Assembly (NCBI GenBank): GCA_008973525.1
Contig: WACJ01000039.1
Location: 1,178,001-1,242,000 of the forward strand
DNA from: Stenopsyche tienmushanensis
Lineage: Eukaryota > Arthropoda > Insecta > Trichoptera > Stenopsychidae
Direction: 5' to 3'
DNA: 64,000 nucleotides
The position numbers and the translations under genes are program-made. Under the pieces are notes generated by a model that made no database searches, was not told the origin of the DNA, and saw only the letters and a list, made by a program, of their open reading frames with translations. This document shows, one piece after another, positions 12,376 through 24,045 of this stretch (position 1 is the first letter of the stretch; every line of letters starts with the position of its first letter).

Positions 12376-14819
12376 TGCAGCAGCGCAGGAAATGGGATCG
12401 CACATTAATGATCCCCTAATCCAGTTAGTCTATTATTCATTGATCACTGATATTTAAGCTACATTACCGGCCAAGAACGATCGGCGTGATCTTGATACAT
12501 ATGTGGCATCATGCGGCCACTAATGGTCGAACCAGTGATGATTCAGCATATGCATCACCGACACCGAAATTCAAAATACTGCGATTTAATTATAATTGTG
12601 TTACTAACTACTGATATAGACCAGGATCGTCAAACTCAAAGATTAACATAGGCTAAAATAAAATTTAAAAAAACGGAAAAAAATAGTAGGACAATTTAAT
12701 ATGTTATTCTCTGCTACTCTCTGCTTCTTTCCTACCACAGGGAAAACATTGCTAGAAGTGAATACTTTTAAAACTAACCCAAGGTGAGTCTCGTTAATTC
12801 TGGATCTGACAGGAGACTTATTTCCTATCACAAGTGAAAATAAACGCTCGACAACGATAAGTATGAAAATATGGAAATGATTTCACATTATTTATTTCGT
12901 GTATTTTCAAGCCTTCCTAGTAAATTTTTGCAAAGTTTTGCAGGCACGCCAACTTCAATGAATTTTACCGTCAAATTTGAACAGCATTGAATTTCAATCA
13001 CCTTCATTTGCATATAATTAGGTACCGATTCCATATTTGTTGAAAAAAATTAAAGAAAACAAAGAAAAATTGTCATCCAATAAATCTCGTTTCAAGTACA
13101 GTTCCAAGATTTAAAATTCTTTCCGCATATTTTTTCATGTTTGCTTTGATCTGCTCATTTAAATTGGCGGCAAAATCTGTCTCATATGTATTTTGATACA
13201 AAGAGATTGCTTGAGAGGCTTCACATTTCCTAGATGAAAGATTCTCCAACGGAAGAATTTACTGTGACTGAACAAAATGGCCGATAAACACGTGGAACCA
13301 AATAACTGCTCGCACTGCAATTGTTTTATCTCTAGTCGTCTTTTATAGTTAAATATCCAAAGAATCTTATTAACTGATGATATCAAACGCGTATCGCACA
13401 TACTGATGATTGATATATTCTAAAAATACGAAATAGCATTGTGAATTTCACATACCATAGCAATTGAACACATTCATCAACGATGATCATATTATCATAC
13501 CATCTCAGATCTCTGTAAAATAAACTTCTGAACAATAAGATAAAAAGGTTGAACAGAGATTTGGTGATATTTTTTTTCATTATTCATATAACAATTTTCC
13601 AATCGAAACCCATTTATCGATCATTGCAAAATCAACCATTATATTTCACAATCTATTCATATAAACAATATCGTTTGTTATATTAAAACGATTGTAACCT
13701 TTGAATACACAGCCATAAAACGATTTATTTTTAATCGCATGCTCTAGATCGCCGTTGGATCTATGATTTTATCAATTGGATGATGTAAAAGCTTCATATC
13801 GATGCAAAAATATACCTGGTCATTTATGAATCATATGCCTAAAGCAAAACAAATATTAGAGCCAATTTTTCTAAACATTTTAGCAAGTCCGAATCAAATA
13901 AATGCCATTGACAATTATTGCAAACTATTAGGCAACGCCAAATATCGATTTGATTAATAAATGTACGAAAAATACATACATTATATCCCTGGGTCGTATT
14001 CGCAATAAAATAGTATTGAACAACTACATTTGATGAATGCCATCTCAATATCGGTAGTATGTCTTGCGTGTATTGCAGATGTATGGTGTTCATTATTTAT
14101 GAACGAGGCTGTCAAATTTTATTTTATTACAGCTGTCATTTAGATAAAACGGGAAAGACTGATGGGATATAAAATGTCATACTATCCTAAGATAAATATG
14201 CATAGAGGCGATTAGTATAATGAGACGGCTTGGCGCCCGATTCTTAATTATTCGGAAGTGTTTGAATACGTTTTAAATGTTATCTAATTTAAAAAAAAAT
14301 ATCTTTGTTTATCAGCGGCTCTAAAACAAACGTTTTTTTCTAAAATTATGAATTTAAATAACATTTTTTTTAAATATATGAATATATAGGATGTATGTCT
14401 GTCTGTTCACTTTATGTATTTTTTCTTCTTCTTAATGTGCAAAATCTTCTCAGATCTCCATGGGAATTTTGTAGGGATTTTTTTTTCATGTGGTGAAAAA
14501 AATTTCCCATTGTCTTTCACATGTGGTTAACACATTAAATGCGGAGGCACTTCACGCGCGTCCGCTCCCAGACGCAGACAAACTTCCAATGTCATTGTTA
14601 TTTAATAATTTAATTTGTTTTTTAGTGTTTATTATTTTAGATTGATGTTGATTATTTCGACATATAATTCAAATTTGTGTTTGTTGATTTGAAATTGTCA
14701 ATTGTCATTAGAAAAACACGTGTTTCTTGTTTTATTAGCACTTTTATTTCCTTGCTCGGTATCCATTGCAATGTTAGATGCGCTTAGCCTTTTGAGGAGT
14801 ACAGTTGCGTATTTGCGAT
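12376..14819. other. Intron sequence with little recognisable content
   Basis: One short repeat is visible at about 13235-13310 (TTACTGTGACTGAACAAAAT then GGCCGATAAACACG). It matches 25085-25150 on the opposite strand. Short minus-strand open frames at 12643-12831, 13159-13580 and 13839-14093 have no domain and look like chance. Confidence 0.4.
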
Positions 14820-15340
14820 CGAAGTACAGTGATTCAGAAAGAACGTTCTTGAGTTCGGATAGAGCAAGGTTGTCCAACCTTTTTTGTCTTGGGAGCTACT
14901 TTTCAATTTAAAATTGTCTCGGGATCGACTTCTAATATGATTCTTATAGGAAATTTATTTAAGTTATTTCTTTTTTCTTTCTAAGAAAACCTAAAACTCA
15001 AATTAGCAGATAAACACGAATCAAGTCGAGTTAAAGAGTTCGATCTCTGGGATTTTATTTTTCATCGTCGTCTGTAAATATATTTATATAAAGTAATATA
15101 TTTTTTCAAAATTCATGGAAGTCATCGGGATCGACCAAATTTTGCTTAAAGATCGACCGGTCGATCGGGATCGACCGGTTGGACATCCCTGGGATAGAGA
15201 CTGGGCCGGAAAGAGTGTCTTCCCCGTTAAGTTCGGAGATTGTGAATGGGAGACAGAGATGGAGAGATTGTCTTGCATACGTCGTACAATTGTATAGCTC
15301 GATAACTCAAATTTATCGTCTAATAATGATCACCCAAATT
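14820..15340 (+). repeat. Repeat family A copy interrupted by a hAT MITE
   Basis: The flanks of the MITE belong to repeat family A. CAGTGATTCAGAAAGAACGT lies before it, and GAGACAGAGATGGAGAGATT then CTCAAATTTATCGTCTAATA after it. Both match the copy at 25435-25545, and the second part also matches 49185-49265. The insert splits what was a single copy. Confidence 0.65.
14857..15199. mobile_element. 327-bp hAT MITE with perfect 8-bp target duplication
   Basis: The element is 14865-15191. Its terminal repeats are CAAGGTTGTCCAACC and, as the complement of the right end, CAGGGATGTCCAACC. The 8 bases before and after are identical (GGATAGAG at 14857-14864 and 15192-15199). An 8-bp duplication is diagnostic of hAT transposition. 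No coding capacity remains. Near the right end, direct and inverted copies of GATCGACCGG form a GC-rich cluster. Confidence 0.9.
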
Positions 15341-15364
15341 CCTCTCCCCGTCTCTACTTCTTTT

Positions 15365-15490
15365 CACCAGAACAATATGCGCCAAAATGGTACATCCGCT
15401 AAACGTTTCGCAAACCAAATTGTGTACACAAACAATGCTTGTTCTAATTCAAAAATGTTCACGGATGTGTGCTCAATAACTGGACAAATG
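15365..15490 (+). repeat. Repeat family F fragment
   Basis: Matches 46060-46170 in the same orientation, for example CAATATGCGCCAAAATGGTA against CAATATGCGCCAACATGGTG, followed by CATCCGCTAAACGT against CATCCGTTAAACGT. Class unknown. It lies just left of a mariner insertion. Confidence 0.55.
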
Positions 15491-15515
15491 GATCACAGAC
15501 ATTAAGCTTTATATA

Positions 15516-16158
15516 TTAGGTTGTCCCATAAGTTTCTTTCGAAAATGAACATAGATCTATTCATTGCCATGGTTGAAGGAAACCCGCGATATACTGTTCG
15601 GGCAATAACTAACAAGTTAGAAATTTCACGAACATCCGTCCATAATCATCTGATAAAATTGGGCTACATCAATCGTTCAGATGTGTGGCTTCCTCATGAA
15701 CTGACTGACTCAAATAAACTTCAGCGTATTTCAACATGCGATCTTCTTCTCCAACAACATAATAGCCAACATTTTTTGTCACTGGAGATGAAAGTTGGAT
15801 ACTCTATGTCTTGGACCAAGGATACAGAAACTTTAACTGTAGCCAAACCTGGCCTATATCCAAAAAAAGTTTTTCTATGCATCTGGTGGGAATGGAAGGG
15901 GGTAGTTTATTATGAGCTACTTCAGCAAGGTGAAACGATCAATTCAACCAAATATTGTTCCCAACTAGACAATCTAAAGGATGCAATAGCCAGAAAACGA
16001 CCAGAATTAGCGAACAAACGAGGCATTGTTTTTCATCACGATAACGCCAGACATGAACAGAATGGATCATATATTATCCAATACATTTTGATGTAATACA
16101 AATTATTGTTTATTTTTTTCTTAGTATGAAAACGAAAGAAACTTATGGGACACCCTAA
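15516..16158 (+). mobile_element. Internally deleted mariner transposon with intact terminal repeats
   Basis: The terminal repeats TTAGGTTGTCCCATAAGT(TTCTTTCG) and TTAGGGTGTCCCATAAGT(TTCTTTCG) differ at one position over 26 bases. TA dinucleotides flank both ends within a TATATA context, as expected for mariner. The length is 643 bp, against about 1.3 kb for a full mariner. The open frame inside (15521-16096) retains the second half of the DNA-binding domain, DVWLPHELT (compare WVPHELT), a frameshifted first catalytic site (TGDESWILY, in another frame), KKVFLCIWWEWKGVVYYELL, and FHHDNAR with the second Asp. The N-terminal helix-turn-helix and the C-terminus with the third Asp are lost, so it cannot be autonomous. 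Confidence 0.93.
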
Positions 16159-18474
16159 TATATAGAAGAAACAATATCTGGAGAGGATTGGCATACAAAT
16201 TTAAAGCAATCACGCTATTGGTTATAAAAAAATCTCGATAAGTAGTGTGAGGTCTTTGAAGACTATCCATGATGGTTTTACTGGAAAGACTTTCTGAAGT
16301 TCATGGATCCATTCTACTCTAGCAATGTTGTGTATATCTTGCATTTTTGTAAGAGCCTCGAATTATTGTCCTTCGGCTATCATCCTCTATCTCGTTGGTT
16401 TTACATGGCTATTGTTTGCTGTTCTCGACTTTCATGATGTTTGTCTTTGGTGGATTTCTTGCGGCTATTATATGAAATTGATGATGATGATGATGAACTA
16501 AATGTCTATTTATCTCTTCAGAACAGCTGCAAGCGAAATAAAAATCATCTACGCACACATGATTTTGTATGAAATCATCATTACAAATGAAAATTCGGAT
16601 AAGTAAATTAAGTTTTTGACATATTATATAATAGGTTCAATTTATAAAATACTGTACCGATAGTTTTGGGAGATTGACTTCACACATGATTTACAAATAT
16701 AAATATTTATCATATCCAATAACCTTATTCTATTTATATCATATGTGAAAGGTAGCAGCGGGACCTTGTTAAGTCCTCCATGCCGAGAAAATGCACAGAT
16801 ATGGCACAATAAGATGATTCGCGCCGATGCAAAAAAGATTAAGAATTTCTGATTTAATTTGTTCGGCATAGTATATTTTTCAAATAAAGTCGCTCACCAT
16901 TCTAGATTTCAAACGCGTCCTTGGCACTGGTCTCGAATCTCATTAAATGTATCGTTCTTTTGAACTCTCTGCAACTGCTCGATCCTTTGAGGATCCTGAC
17001 GCCATGATTTTTTAATCGACCCATCCGGTGTATATGATAAAATGATCTGATAATATCTCCAGGCCCGATCTGCTTATAATGCTAATATGGCGAAATTATT
17101 TACATCGGACTACCCGCTGCTTGATCGTATCTACGACGATGTATCTTATTTTAAATTCGTTATACCGAAATTAAGATAGACACTGTGGTAGGATATGATT
17201 AAGCAATCTTCCATGGTATAATGGTGATAGATCTGTCGTATTTGTATCGCGGTGAAATTATCGGACGCGGCCATTTTTGTGCTTGAATTGCGTAAATTTG
17301 AACCATGTTACTTGGGATATGTTGTGATATCTGTAATGCTGCAGATTTAGATAAGTCTTAAATCGAATGGCCACTGGGGCATACAAATTGATCTTGTTTT
17401 AATAACTTGACAGAATACAAGTCACGATATCGATAGTGCGTGTTGATTAATCACAGGTTTTTATCCTGAGCCAAATGGCTACTGGTCTGAAGCAAAGTTG
17501 CTCCGCATGACTTCAGATCTAAGATCTTGCTTCCTTTTTGTGAGATGATGACTTATGCTAATCGCACGACAAAACAATAAGGCAACACATGTGCATTTTC
17601 AATTAATATATGCATTTATGCATAAAACAACCAGATTTGTATAATCGAAAGCGACCGGCGACGTTGTTTAGCGACAGGAATTTGTAGTACGAATTCACAA
17701 GTCGTAATCGGAATATAAATGAGCAAGACTCGTATTTCGGATGAAATATTTATAGCCAGTTATGGTCGAATAAACAGCTTTGTTCGCATTACAACGACCG
17801 ATTCAGCATAAAAGTCGCAAAGGCTCAAAAAGTGGCCATAGAATAAAACATCCAAATTAACTATCAATTAGGCATGGAGTAATTTACGATGGCTTAAATG
17901 GCAAAAAATCCGGCGATATGAACCAGCCCAGGATGAGATGCTGATCAGATGCTGGCATTCCAGCACCAGTAATGATTCCAATGTGAAGTTTAATGGTCTC
18001 CGCATATGCAGCACGTTAGGATAAATTAAATCAACGGTACTTTTTAATGTACGGTTTCAGTAAATAAGAAACGTCGGAAATGCTCGATTAATATTTTATG
18101 TTTCGTATGAACCCTCATTTTGACAGCTAATATTAGTTAGACGTTGTGAAACGGTCGTATATGTTTAAAATACGTTTTCTTCTATCGTTATGTACCGGAT
18201 TGTACGCCGTAAACGTTTATGATCTTTAAAATATAGTATGTCGAACATGCTCGAATGCAAATGGCATCGATTTAACCCCAGCGAGTACAACTTTTGATGG
18301 GGGAATAAATTATAGACATCGATTGAAAAGAATGGTTCAAGATCACATCGAATTCCATATGGCTTTAACACGAGCATGCATATCATTTGGGTGCATATTT
18401 GAAGTGTTCTTGCTTAGGAAATCACGCTTTGATTGCTGGGCGTCCATCAACACTACCGTACGTCCATGGGCGTC
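16159..18474. other. Intron sequence without a recognisable gene
   Basis: AT-rich. Open frames at 16642-16869 (-) and 18165-18386 (-) show no motif. A short ATGATG run occurs near 16482. I see no repeat shared with the rest of the window. Confidence 0.4.
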
Positions 18475-18675
18475 CATAGAAACCACATATACAAAGCTTT
18501 CTCCACCTTTGGATGTTCAGCTTTTTTGAGAGTTTCCTCTTGCCTGACCTACAATCAATTGTGCAGACACACTTTTGCTATTTTTACTTATCATACATAT
18601 TATATATACTATACTTGTATTGGCATGTCGGATTACAGGGGGCGCCATATTAGACTGGGGTCTGGATAACCGCAC
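18475..18675 (-). mobile_element. pogo/Tigger transposon fragment
   Basis: Homologous to 31670-31985. It shares ACCACATATACAAAGCTTTC, the CTTGTATTGGCATGTCGGAT stretch and the terminal GCCATATTAGACTGGGG. On the minus strand, SAQLIVGQARG corresponds to SPLIVGQARG in the longer copy, which lies in the CENP-B-type DNA-binding part of a pogo/Tigger transposase. The copy is short, with no complete terminal repeat pair. Confidence 0.7.
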
Positions 18676-18869
18676 TCCAAGGGCGCAACTGGACTTAGGG
18701 CGCAAAACGCAGAATATCGACCCGGTCAAGAGTTGCACATAGTTTTTATTTTACTTCACATGAATCAGCACTAATTGACTCTGTTCGTTTTTATAACATA
18801 TGCTAAATTATCTAATCCGTCTTTTCTTCGTTATAGCTTAAACATTAGGCTATTCCCGGCTGGCATAAG

Positions 18870-19095
18870 CCCACAATAAAATAAAAACAACAATATTTTC
18901 GATCGATTGTAAAATTTAAGCAACCCACCCGATCAATCTTCTTCGGACAACTTCGTTTTGTAATGAGAATTCCTAATTGTTCTATAAATATGTTTGGGTA
19001 CGACGTCTGATTGCGATGCGCTTATTCGTTAAATTAGCGGTCTGAAAAGTGGACCGGTTGGACACACGTCCTCTTTTAAGGCTTAAATAAGATCG
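18870..19095 (+). repeat. Repeat family B copy
   Basis: Matches 21510-21700 across about 190 bases, beginning AACAACAATATTTTCGATCG and continuing through CTTCTTCGG to the hairpin core at 19038-19056 (CGGTCTGaaaagTGGACCG). It lacks the mariner-derived part seen in the longer copies. Class unresolved. Confidence 0.7.
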
Positions 19096-21489
19096 TGAAC
19101 GATTCTAGACTTCCCCTCCCCCACCCATCTTGCGCACAGCTTTCTTATGTCTAAATTATCAGTCCAAAATATCAAGTCTACCATGTCTGTTAGTTTGCGC
19201 ACCTAATATTTCATACTTTGCATTTGTAATAGTGTCTTTTAACTTTTTTTTTAAATTGGATTTTTGGGAGGGGGCGCAAGTTAGACGGCTCTGAAAATCA
19301 TTCACTATCACGGTGATATGAAATATTTTTCAGAGAGGGTTAAAATATTTTAGCTCAATCCGACGCATACCAAATTTGGTAGTCATGCTGTGCGAGTGCA
19401 CATTTGATATATGAAAGCAGCTGACTCATCAGTGAATCAAGAACTACAGCTGCAGCATGCTGATATTTGCATCATCAGATTGATAATCCAGTTCATTTAT
19501 ACTATCATCTTAAAAACTGAAAGTATGCATTTAATGTTGAATATAGAAAAGTATGATTTGTTGATCATACTTTGTCTCATACATAATAGACACTACGCGC
19601 ATGCGTCGCGCTGCTTCTGTTGTGTGTGTGTCTATACGTAGCATAAAGCAACTGCTACATCTGCGGCATGGCTATTTTATTATATATTACACAAAACACA
19701 GTGCAATATTTTAACTAACAATTTCGCTTAACGTTCGGACTAATAACTCAATCGGAAATTGAATTGAAAAATACTGAATATCATCATTCCCGTTTTACTA
19801 TTTAATTAATTAAGATTTGAGATGAATCTTACATTGATTTTGCACTGATTCAACGTGAGATTTTAAAAAAAAGATGTTTATCGCAGCTTACCAATGTTAA
19901 TTCAAATTCGAATAATCTCGAATGATAAAGATGATCGAACTCGAATGATATAAATTGTCGGGTACAAACTCCATTTCGTCGGTACGCAGCTTGATATTAT
20001 ATAATATAGAAATTTGCTTATGCTCCATATCATTATTTATGTTCCACGTTGTGGAATTAAGAATTCGGACTTCTTTGATAATTATTTAAAATTTCTCTAA
20101 AATATCTCTAAAAGTAGGATCTTAGCCTTATATCAATACTCGTTATTAGTTAAGATAAACTGTCTTAGAGTTCTGTTTTCAAATAAGGAAGTTTCCCTGC
20201 CGCACCCTTGTAGCTTAATTTTTATGCGTCAACGGGTTAAAATAGTTTCAAATTCAATTCTACGTTAATTTGAGAAATAATTTGATCTGGCATTGAAATA
20301 TACGAATATTCAAACAATGAAATGACCTCGCTTCATCATCATTTAACGTCGCCTCTTATGATGACTTCCGTCCATTTTCCAAGAAGCAAACACTCAGATT
20401 TCAGATGTAATTTATTCCACGACACCCAAATCTCTTGATGTCATTGCATTGTTACAGAATCAAAGTGTATGATGGATGCTTCGCCTTTTTTGTGCACCGA
20501 AACGCTTCTCGGAATTAAATCAGATGCAATTCCAATCCGGATTGTGCATATTTCACAATGCGCCGAATGATTTGCATAAAATCTAAAATTATACGTTGCT
20601 CCAAATTCTTGCATATTCAAATAGCACCAAAGACAACGCCATGATGCAACGGACGCATTGAATTCAAGAATCTGAATTTTAATGTATTATAATCAAAATC
20701 GCATTTGCCCTTTGGTTTCGGCGATTATCTAAAACTGACGGTCTGATCCGATTTTCTAATCTGTTGTGGCGGTTCAACGATCACCAGACGCCATTAATTT
20801 AGTTTCAAAGTTGGACGAAATCGTGCGTGTGCAAACTGTGTAGATACGAGATGCTGGATTTGGTGGAAAATACTACAGATAAGATAATCTGTCCGAGAAA
20901 ACATATCTATATGCGGCGATGTCTGATAAAGGCGCTCGAGACAAAACAAGTTATTTATTATGTTACAATAATCGCAGTATCGCCAGTGGAAGAATCATAT
21001 GGAAAAGTCGATAGAGTCATATTTTTAAAATTATTTATCGCACTTAAAACTTATCACAAGTATGCAACTTTGATTTACAAGAGCAAAGCAACCGAGTAAG
21101 ATGACATACTCCTCGTAAAAGCACATAAATATTGTAATGTCATATTTATTTCTTTTAGCTTCCTGAAATACTAAAAAAACTGCATTTATTACTATCCTGG
21201 TATTATAAGGAAAATCTGTATATTTAAAAAAAAATCTATCTTTATCTGTTTTTCAAATTAAGCTATAATCGTACATGGATGCAATACGTGTACGCAACGT
21301 GTACATCATGTTCGGATAACAAAATAGATGTCACCTGACTAACTGGCTTTTTTTTGCAATACTGCTATCTTCCAATTACGAAATACTGTATTTTCATCCT
21401 ATCGTTATCATTAATTTAACTCATTCCGGTCCTATGTTTGAGACATCGATTTCTCCGATATTGTTTCGATGGGTTCTATACAAAGCAGG
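19096..21489. other. Intron sequence without a recognisable gene
   Basis: The open frames at 19411-19641 and 20827-21099 (+) have no recognisable domain and no convincing splice pair. I see no transposon ends. Confidence 0.4.
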
Positions 21490-22205
21490 CGCCAAGTTGT
21501 TTAGCCCGCAATAAAGTAAAAACAACAATATTTTCGATCGATTGTAAAATCTAAACAACCCATCCGATCAGTCTTCTTCGGAAAACTTCGTTTTGAAATG
21601 AGAGTTCGTAATCAATCTGTAGACATGTATGGATATAGCGTCCGATCGCGCGCTCATTCGTCATATCAACGGTCCGAAAAGCGGACCGATTGGGCACACA
21701 GACCTTGTGGCCACTCCGTTCTCTTTTTTAGGGCTTTTTGTGGCATTTTATATGTTCTGTACGATCATGGAAGCTCAAAGGCTAACTTACACAGGTGACT
21801 CGCACCAAATGACGCTAACAAGTCTACATTTCCCCCCACCCATAAAAACTATATATTTAGCTATCTTACTAATTTATGCTGCTATCTTAGCTAGTTAGTA
21901 ATAGCGGGACCAATAAACAGCTCGGGTCAGTTAAGGGTCCCCATGTTCCTTTGCCTCAGGTATGAAGTGATGCACGCATGTTTCATCCTGAATTCATGCA
22001 AAAACTCAGTCGTATTGCTTTGAACAATCGCCAAGCACTCAATTGAAACATCATCACGACGCTGTTTTTGTTCCATTGTAAGCAAACGCGGCACCCATCT
22101 TGGACACAGCTTTGTCATGTCAAAATTTTCAGTCAATATGCGATGTACAGTATTTTTTGAAAGGCCTGCCGATATATTCTTGATGAGTATAGTCACCGAA
22201 AGAGT
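21490..22205 (+). mobile_element. Composite repeat: family B sequence joined to a reversed mariner transposase fragment
   Basis: The left part (21510-21790) is family B with the hairpin core at 21670-21688. Then TAGCGGGACCAATAAACAGC leads into a minus-strand mariner fragment (about 21950-22196). That fragment reads AGLSKNTVHRILTENFDMTK then LCPRWVPRLLTMEQKQRRDD. WVPRLLT is the mariner WVPHELT box. The same order of parts, inverted, occurs at 51958-52700, so the composite moved or was duplicated as a unit. Confidence 0.8.
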
Positions 22206-22640
22206 ACAAAAAACGACTTAAAAGGGCAACAGCCGAGGCGCAATCATCGAAAACGGTCAACGAATAAAACGATTATCTTTTCCGGTATCCTTTATATCAA
22301 CCGATTTAATTTAATTTTTCTTTTATAAATAATCGTATTTGGAATGATTGCGCGCGAAAGAAAATATATGTAAACATAACGCAAAATATAATATGTATAG
22401 CATAAAGTTCGACGTCTATATATAGTTACGCCGCACTTTTGGCTTAATGCGATTTTGCACTCAAACCAGGTAATTATATTTTTACTTCTTGTATTTAGAT
22501 AGGGATATTTATACGATCTATTACAATATTCAATCTCTTTTCAAAGGAAATAATGGCCAGAACTCCAATTGTTAATAGTAATCCGATATGGAAAGTTCTC
22601 AATGATGATGATTGCAGTCCAAATATACATTTTTCCGTTG
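22206..22640. other. Intron sequence without a gene
   Basis: Contains a short repeat near 22405-22440 (ACGTCTATATATAG then GCCGCACTTTTGGC), also found near 50172-50205. Nothing else is recognisable. Confidence 0.35.
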
Positions 22641-22839
22641 GCCAAAAGTCATTTCAAACTCTTGATTGATATATTTTGACAAGATTTTGATTGTATGAAT
22701 TGGTACTCATTGCTTTGATTGAATGAGCGCGTTACCATCTGACGATATTTGTATGCATCGCATGTGGCGATAGAATTCTTCGCCATTAAGAGCGCTTTTC
22801 TTCATGACATTTTAACACTTCCGGACGTTGTAAATCAAG

Positions 22840-23180
22840 TTATCCTGACGCACCTTTTCATTATGATTCGATCAACTTCTTGGAGAGCCTCATAAACGCC
22901 AATCAAGCCCAGTGCAATCTTTTTGTGGCATTCTTCGAACACGTACAAGTATTTTAATGGCATGCGATTGCTAAACGCATGCCATTAAAATAACGCACAT
23001 TATATTTCCGATGCTTATAAATCAGATCTGGTTTCTTGATTTTTTTCCGACTGGCGCCTCAATTGTCCTCGTGCATTTTCAGCACCATTCCTGCCTTATT
23101 GTAAAGCGTCACTTCGCCGCAAAAATCGGCCCTGGCATTTAAAATACGCCGGTTGACTTTCAAGTTTCAGTCATGTCACC
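22840..23180 (-). pseudogene. Possible decayed coding sequence, unidentified
   Basis: Minus-strand reading gives two protein-like stretches in different frames. One reads VNRRILNARADFCGEVTLYN continuing to KAGMVLKMHEDN and, after a stop, KKPDLIYKHRKYNVR (about 23170-23000). The other reads MPLKYLYVFEECHKKIALGL continuing to IGVYEALQEVDRIIMKR (about 22980-22850). Their amino-acid composition is unlike the surrounding chance frames, and the frame changes at a perfect hairpin at 22950-22992. I do not recognise the protein. It could be a retroposed gene fragment, an old transposon ORF or chance. Confidence 0.3.
22950..22992. repeat. Perfect 17-bp-arm hairpin
   Basis: Arms TATTTTAATGGCATGCG (22950-22966) and CGCATGCCATTAAAATA (22976-22992) are perfectly complementary, with a 9-base loop. 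It lies inside a possible decayed coding sequence, at the point where its reading frame changes. Confidence 0.9.
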
Positions 23181-24045
23181 TTCGTGTATGATGTTATAAA
23201 CTCGTATGACGCTACTTTGATAGATTCTGTGGGCGCAAAAACTGACGATGCCTTTTAAGACGAACATATAAAGCCTTCGTCGAATATTCATCTAAGACAC
23301 ACAAGGGGCCAAACATTTTTTGACGCTATATTTGTATCGATAGAGGACAAATCGAAGAAGTAGATAACTCAGGCCCATAAAAGGATTCCACATTTCATAT
23401 GAATGCTAAACGGGGCAAATTTATATTTTTTTTATAGCCACCATTGGAAAGCACTGCGATGTCTTTCTAACTTCTTGGAATTGTACGTTGATCTTTAATT
23501 CAGACGATACTTTCGTGAGAACATCGTATCGAATGTATCATCAATTGCATCCCAATCATTGTCTTGCTTAAAGCATTACTCATTGCGTTGTTCTTCAGAA
23601 TTCCCAATATAAATTCAACTGAAATTTGCATCACACTACCTATTATGGTTGTAATAAATTATTACCATGCTGAAAATAAGTGACGGTGACTAAATGACAA
23701 TGAGCAATATTTTTATCTTAGGATACATTCAAGAATCATATGGTCAATATATTATCACCTAGGCAGATCTTTTGTATTCTCATGACCATATTGGATATGT
23801 TTGTTTTGTGGTTAGTCTCTGTCTAAAATGTAAAAAAACCTACATTTACTTGGGTGCATGTCACTATTTAAAATATCCCATACTTATTTGATATGATGAT
23901 TAATTTTAAAAATATGTGTGAGACGCGCAGTAGAACTGTATTAACGGATATAATCAGTTAAAAGATTGCGCTATGCGCTGTGTAATATACAATAAAATAG
24001 GTTTGCTTGTAGTGGTTTATTTGTGCTTCGTATAGACACGCTTAA
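23181..24045. other. Intron sequence without a clear gene
   Basis: On the minus strand about 23250-23330 gives a protein-like run (VLDEYSTKALYVRLKRH) that may extend the decayed coding stretch to the left. The rest shows nothing recognisable. Confidence 0.3.

Noticed and set aside
17210..17275. tRNA-like stretch CCATGGTATAATGGTGATAG
   Set aside because: The D-arm-like words are present, but no anticodon stem, T-loop GTTCGA or acceptor stem pairing follows.
20827..21099. 90-codon + frame starting MCKLCRYEML
   Set aside because: The CxxC at the start suggested a zinc-binding exon, but no further Cys/His pairs follow and no acceptor or donor fits.
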